Shown here: positions 39,801-43,279 of the stretch, one piece after another
Layout of the letters: each line of letters opens with the position of its first letter
Position numbering within the stretch: the first letter of the stretch is position 1
Source of the DNA: an uncultured bacterium
Lineage (GTDB): Bacteria; Cyanobacteriota; Vampirovibrionia; Gastranaerophilales; Gastranaerophilaceae
Length of the DNA stretch: 43,279 nt
Direction of reading: 5' to 3'
NCBI GenBank assembly: GCA_902765215.1
Contig: CACWZA010000021.1
Location: 1-43,279, forward strand
Notes under the pieces: generated by a model
What the model saw: the letters and a program-made list of their open reading frames with translations, nothing else
Databases searched by the model: none
Told to the model about the DNA's origin: nothing
Translations under genes and position numbers: made by a program

Positions 39801-40846
39801 ACATTTTCCATATCTGCAAAATTTTTGTTGATTTCTTCCAGTCTGTCTTTCAGAGGTGCTTTTGCATCACGCATCTTCTGTAATCTTGAAAGTATGCCGT
39901 TATCCCCGACTGCGTTCTGTAATACCCATTCTGAATAAGGGTATTTAAGAGGGCTGTCTAACGGAAGCTCATTTTTCTCTGATGCAATTAAAATCTTTTT
40001 GAAAATATTTTTTCTCATTCCCATAAGTGAATCTTTTTCCGATACCGGTGTATCAGGGTTTAATCTCAGGATTAACGGTTCAAGCATTGTATAAATAGAG
40101 TTCGGGTTTTCATAAGGAACCGTATCAAGCTTGTCTACTAATGCGAACTTGTTGTTTGAGATAAGCAGGTTATTCGGATTGATAATATCCGGAACATAGG
40201 TTTCTCTACCTTTTAATGTTCTTTTTGTCATTCCGTTAAGTTTTTTCAGGTTTGATGCTAAACTGTCAAAACTTTCCTGCGGAACATCGTTGCATACAGG
40301 TAAAAACTTGGTTTCGTAAGCTTCAATCTCACGCAGTGCAACATTTCCGTTGCCGTGATATTTTGCTCCGCAATATATGTGGTTTTGATTAGGAGTTGCA
40401 TTTCTTAAAATTTCAACTTTTCCTACTTTTGCAACAGGTTCACCGTAATAGCAATCCAGTTGTTTAAATTGTTTGTTTGGCATTGTTGTTGTGTCATAAA
40501 TGCGTACAGAATTGTTTGCGTAATATCCGCGTCTTATTTTTGCTACATATTTATCATTAATTCTGTATACCTTTGAATCTCTGCCTTTATTTATATAGTT
40601 TTCAGGTACCATAATTTCCGGTAATGCTTTTGACAATACCTTATGGAACTTTATTTTGTTTGCTATATTCAGTTCGCTGCCGTTAATAAGAGTATCAATA
40701 GATGAGTCCAGAAGTTTTATTATTGCTTCCCCTTTTGATGAACCGAAGTTGACTGCGTTCTTCGGGGCAGCGACAGGTCTGAAGTTCGATTTTATGTTGT
40801 TATTTAAATATATGTTTTGTTGGTTTGATATTGTTTGAATGTTCAT
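39797..40846 (-). CDS. Protein-kinase-like fold protein with NFGS N-terminal motif
   Basis: A 349-residue protein from MNIQTISNQQ; the 21-codon upstream extension lacks support. Residues 1-30 are Asn/Gln-rich, ending in VNFGSS (32-37). Kinase-like elements follow: glycine-loop-like GRDSKVYRI (88-96), VAK with Lys103, DIINPNN with Asp220 and Asn225 in catalytic-loop spacing, and LVD with Asp238 as the metal Asp. This resembles atypical kinases of the aminoglycoside-phosphotransferase or lipopolysaccharide-kinase kind rather than Hanks kinases. The substrate is unknown. No Sec signal. Convergent with pcrA. Confidence 0.62.
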   Translation of the reverse strand: MNIQTISNQQNIYLNNNIKSNFRPVAAPKNAVNFGSSKGEAIIKLLDSSIDTLINGSELNIANKIKFHKVLSKALPEIMVPENYINKGRDSKVYRINDKYVAKIRRGYYANNSVRIYDTTTMPNKQFKQLDCYYGEPVAKVGKVEILRNATPNQNHIYCGAKYHGNGNVALREIEAYETKFLPVCNDVPQESFDSLASNLKKLNGMTKRTLKGRETYVPDIINPNNLLISNNKFALVDKLDTVPYENPNSIYTMLEPLILRLNPDTPVSEKDSLMGMRKNIFKKILIASEKNELPLDSPLKYPYSEWVLQNAVGDNGILSRLQKMRDAKAPLKDRLEEINKNFADMENV

Positions 40847-40921
40847 AATTTTTGTTCTCTGTTTATAGAATGTATGAACAAAAATTATTTTGCGCGTATG
40901 TAAAGACAATCTTTACTTTTT

Positions 40922-41212
40922 TTATTTCTTTTCCGTTTTATTATCAGGTCTCGGACAAAGTCCCTGTCTTGATTCTTCAAAGAGTTTATCCGTAACCTTT
41001 CTCATAGGGCGTTCAACCTGCTGTCTGTATGTTCTCCAGCTAAACGGTTGTTCCCCTCTGTCAACCTTTTGGAAGTATTGGTTTGTGTAATAGACATAGT
41101 AAGGGTGTATAACATCATCTCTCACATAGCCGTCAGGCATGTACTTCTGTTCAACCCCAAACGCGGTGAGGGATAAATTCATAATCAAAATAAAAGCGAA
41201 AAATTTTCTCAT
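40922..41212 (-). CDS. Small secreted protein, 96 aa
   Basis: A cleavable signal peptide (MRKFFAFILIMNLSLTAFG) is followed by an ~77-residue mature part rich in Tyr, Arg and Gln (HPYYVYYTNQYFQ, WRTYRQQVERPMRKV), ending with a Lys-rich tail. It has a single Cys near the C-terminus. I recognise no family. TATAAT on the minus strand (41224-41219) lies just before the start. It lies 60 bp after the repeat-protein gene on the same strand and may be co-transcribed. Confidence 0.7.
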   Translation of the reverse strand: MRKFFAFILIMNLSLTAFGVEQKYMPDGYVRDDVIHPYYVYYTNQYFQKVDRGEQPFSWRTYRQQVERPMRKVTDKLFEESRQGLCPRPDNKTEKK

Positions 41213-41272
41213 AATCTTATTATAATGATTTTTTCGTAAAAAATAAAGATATTCTAATTTTGCGGGTATCCC

Positions 41273-43069
41273 TTAAAAATCGCTTCCGTCCAGATATTTT
41301 GCTATGTCTGTTTTTTTGTCGTATAAGTATCTGTTTAGTGAAATATATCCCATAACTTTTTCTAATTTCCCTAAATCTTCTATAGAGGAATTGGTTAAAA
41401 CCAAGAGATTACCGACATATTTTAAATTTTTAAGTGTTTTAACCTGCGTGCCTTTTAGATCAACACTCCCTCCCACTTTTTCCAGATTGCCCAAATCGGT
41501 TAGTGCTGAGTGCCTGAAATTAGCATCTCCCCCGATTTCTTTGAGTTTGCCAAGAGTTTCTACGCTTGAATTATCAAGGTAAAGGGTTCCGCCGATATAT
41601 TCAAGATTATTTAATGTTTTAAGATTTGATTTTTTTACAAATACATCCCCGCCTACGGTTTTAAGTGCTCCTAAATCTGTAATATTGCTGATTGCAATAT
41701 CGAGTTCACCGCCTATTTCTCGGATGTTTTTGAGCGAAGTTACTTTTGCTGCGCGTTCAGGCTTATCCCATACCTCGTTAAAGGTCAGACTTCCTCCTAT
41801 AGTTTCCAGTTTTCCGAAGTCCTCAAGTTGTGAACCCATCAGAGCCAGATTTCCGCCAATACGTTTAAGGTTATAAAGGCTTTTTAGTTCAGAGCCATCC
41901 AAATCAATATTCCCGTGAATTTTAGAAACTTTTTTGAATAAATGGCCTTCGCTCAAACCGATATCTGATAAGGTCAGATTTCCAACCGTCGGTTTTTGAT
42001 ATTCCATAAGGGTTAATGTGCCGTCTTTGTTTGTTTTTGAAGTTATTCCAAAGGTTTTGTAGATTGAAACATAGTCGTCGTTTTCAATCTCTTTTTTTAG
42101 TTTGTTTCTTAGTGCATTAGCCTGTTGTTTCTTTATTTTTGCGCGTTTGATTTCATCTTTTGCATTTTGTTCTAATTTATTAAAGTTGTTATCTGTTAAA
42201 TAGGTTTCAAAAATATCGTAGTATTTAAGCGGAATTTGTCCGTTATTCTTCTCTCCCTGAATTTCCGTAATTTTATCCCCGTTAAACCTTATTCCTAATT
42301 TTGGCTGACCGTTTTCTAAAAATATATGAAAGTCGCCTTTTGCAAGATACGGCTCTGCGTTGTTTGATTTTGTGCACCAACTCTTGTGAGATAAGGTTTT
42401 TAGTTTTTCTACATTTTGTTCAAAGTTTTCCGAATCGTGTTCTTTTGACGGAATTTTTATCCATTTTGTATCACCTGTGGTTGTTGACACCTCATCCATA
42501 TAGTATTCGCGCAGGTTGTTCAGATATTTCTTTTCAAAATCGAAGGATTTTATTTTTTCTGTTTTTAATTCTTTTTTCAGGTTGTATATTGTATCTGCGA
42601 GAACGCCTTTGTTGAGTACGGGCGGAATAGTCGCTTCCGTTGGTTTCAGACTCTTTGTTATTCCGTTTATGATGATAAGTTTTTCTGCTGGAGTATACTC
42701 TTTGTTCCCTTCTGTTAAATATGAATCCCACTCGTTTATAATTAATTTTCTCTGTATTTTTGTTTCGTCGTCTTTGCCTTCATAATCTTTTGTGAGAAAT
42801 TCCCCGTATTTACTGTTTGCCCATGTGTTAAAATCGGTTTTTGTTTTAAACTTCTCAATAGGGGCTTTGAATTGTTCAACAGCAAGCCTGTCCGTTCCGT
42901 CAAATTGTGTTTTCTTCATTGAGGTGAAGTTTATATAGTTAATTACAGGAGTATAGTATTGAGGCTCTGCCTTTATCTCGGTTGGCGCAGCAGAATTAAC
43001 TGTCTTTTTTTCAGAATAAGACAAGCGTGTATTGTTATAATTTATACTTGGTTGAAACAAAATGCGCAT
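41273..43069 (-). CDS. 598-aa protein with NFTS N-terminal motif and 20-residue repeats
   Basis: Residues 1-45 are Asn/Tyr/Ser-rich, ending in INFTS (46-50). A middle domain at ~228-275 has SHKSWCTKSNNAEPY, KGDFHIFLENG and GIRFNGDKITEIQGEKNNG, a compact alpha/beta unit that I cannot name. Residues ~383-580 are nine or ten repeats of about 20 residues with the pattern LxxLGxLxxIGGxLxLxxS, a leucine-rich or receptor-L-like beta solenoid. No Sec signal. Such repeat proteins bind other proteins, and the layout is effector-like. The start is near the window end, with no strong ribosome binding site. Confidence 0.75.
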   Translation of the reverse strand: MRILFQPSINYNNTRLSYSEKKTVNSAAPTEIKAEPQYYTPVINYINFTSMKKTQFDGTDRLAVEQFKAPIEKFKTKTDFNTWANSKYGEFLTKDYEGKDDETKIQRKLIINEWDSYLTEGNKEYTPAEKLIIINGITKSLKPTEATIPPVLNKGVLADTIYNLKKELKTEKIKSFDFEKKYLNNLREYYMDEVSTTTGDTKWIKIPSKEHDSENFEQNVEKLKTLSHKSWCTKSNNAEPYLAKGDFHIFLENGQPKLGIRFNGDKITEIQGEKNNGQIPLKYYDIFETYLTDNNFNKLEQNAKDEIKRAKIKKQQANALRNKLKKEIENDDYVSIYKTFGITSKTNKDGTLTLMEYQKPTVGNLTLSDIGLSEGHLFKKVSKIHGNIDLDGSELKSLYNLKRIGGNLALMGSQLEDFGKLETIGGSLTFNEVWDKPERAAKVTSLKNIREIGGELDIAISNITDLGALKTVGGDVFVKKSNLKTLNNLEYIGGTLYLDNSSVETLGKLKEIGGDANFRHSALTDLGNLEKVGGSVDLKGTQVKTLKNLKYVGNLLVLTNSSIEDLGKLEKVMGYISLNRYLYDKKTDIAKYLDGSDF

Positions 43070-43119
43070 ATTAGTTTAACGCAGGTGAAAATATATTTTG
43101 CTTTTTTAAATTATTGTTG

Positions 43120-43250
43120 AGGGCTGGGGTAAATATATGATTAACCCTCACCCGTATTTGTAAGAAATCAAAGATTTCTGCAACTTACCTCTCCACAAAT
43201 GATACTTAATCATTTGTGTCGGCAGAGTCTCCCCCTTTACATAGGGGGAG
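43120..43250. repeat. Cluster of three stem-loops (REP-like intergenic element)
   Basis: Three consecutive perfect hairpins: AGAAATC-AAA-GATTTCT (43163-43179), CACAAATGAT-ACTTA-ATCATTTGTG (43194-43218) and CTCCCCC / GGGGGAG (43229-43250). A less perfect GAGGG / CCCTC pairing lies just before them. No gene is visible in 43070-43279. The arrangement resembles short mobile intergenic repeats. A single copy is seen, cut by the window end. Confidence 0.5.
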
Positions 43251-43279
43251 GGTAGGGAGGGGGTAATCCGACCTTTTCG

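Noticed and set aside
40880-40915. Possible sigma-28-type promoter before the kinase-like gene (TAAAGATT, 12 nt, GCGCAAAA)
   Set aside because: Both boxes deviate from the four good copies; kept out of the set, though worth including in a genome-wide scan.

Overview
This AT-rich 43.3 kb window looks like part of a chromosome from a non-photosynthetic, anaerobic relative of the cyanobacteria, most likely a gut Vampirovibrionia (Melainabacteria, order Gastranaerophilales). The assignment is an inference. It rests on a Min system with strongly modified MinC and MinE, a four-subunit 2-oxoacid:ferredoxin oxidoreductase, no photosynthesis or respiration genes, and many lineage-type proteins with Asn-rich N-termini that end in a short NFxS or SFxG motif. 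No complete phage, integrase, transposase or CRISPR array is visible. Layout: (1) 1-2870 is an accessory patch beside tRNA-Gln(CUG) and tRNA-Asn(GUU). It holds a diverged ~127-bp direct repeat, a DUF4186 remnant, an HXXEE membrane protein, an acyltransferase and an HxlR regulator. (2) 3.0-11.6 kb carries a 60-aa protein, gltX, two related small proteins, an anthrax-lethal-factor-like metallopeptidase, the minC-minD-minE operon and an M49-like metallopeptidase. (3) 11.6-13.6 kb has a radical SAM protein, then tRNA-Thr(CGU) followed by an unusual array in which the last 15 nt of the tRNA and its trailer recur three more times, then a small membrane protein. (4) 13.8-18.5 kb is a minus-strand operon of an MBL-fold hydrolase, a giant Lys/Ala-rich TPR protein and nadK. 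(5) 18.6-23.8 kb is plus-strand: ribD, an 83-aa protein, a structured intergenic RNA region with a terminator, then a phosphohexomutase-coaD-tcdA operon. (6) 24.0-30.5 kb is minus-strand: a 446-aa hydrophobic coiled-coil protein, a GT2 glycosyltransferase-apt operon, a small coiled-coil protein and korD-korA-korB-korC. (7) 30.7-37.2 kb has two tandem paralogous small proteins, a U32 protein with a YqeG-type HAD phosphatase, a lytic transglycosylase, an unknown 222-aa protein, a HEAT-like protein and a DprA-like Rossmann protein. (8) 37.3-43.1 kb has pcrA, a protein-kinase-like protein, a small secreted protein and a 598-aa protein with 20-residue beta/leucine-rich repeats. Most of the window is housekeeping (translation, division, NAD, riboflavin, CoA, purine salvage, repair). 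The most interesting layer is regulatory. Four otherwise unrecognised genes scattered over 20 kb (116, 144, 83 and 446 aa) each have upstream a near-perfect sigma-28 (FliA/SigD-type) promoter, TAAAGTTT, an 11-12 nt spacer, then GCCGT plus an A/T-rich tail. This suggests a dispersed co-regulated set of small possibly exported proteins, one of which has a pore/translocator-like layout. A second theme is three proteins (metallopeptidase, kinase-like, repeat protein) that carry the Asn-rich N-terminus with the short Phe motif and resemble effectors.
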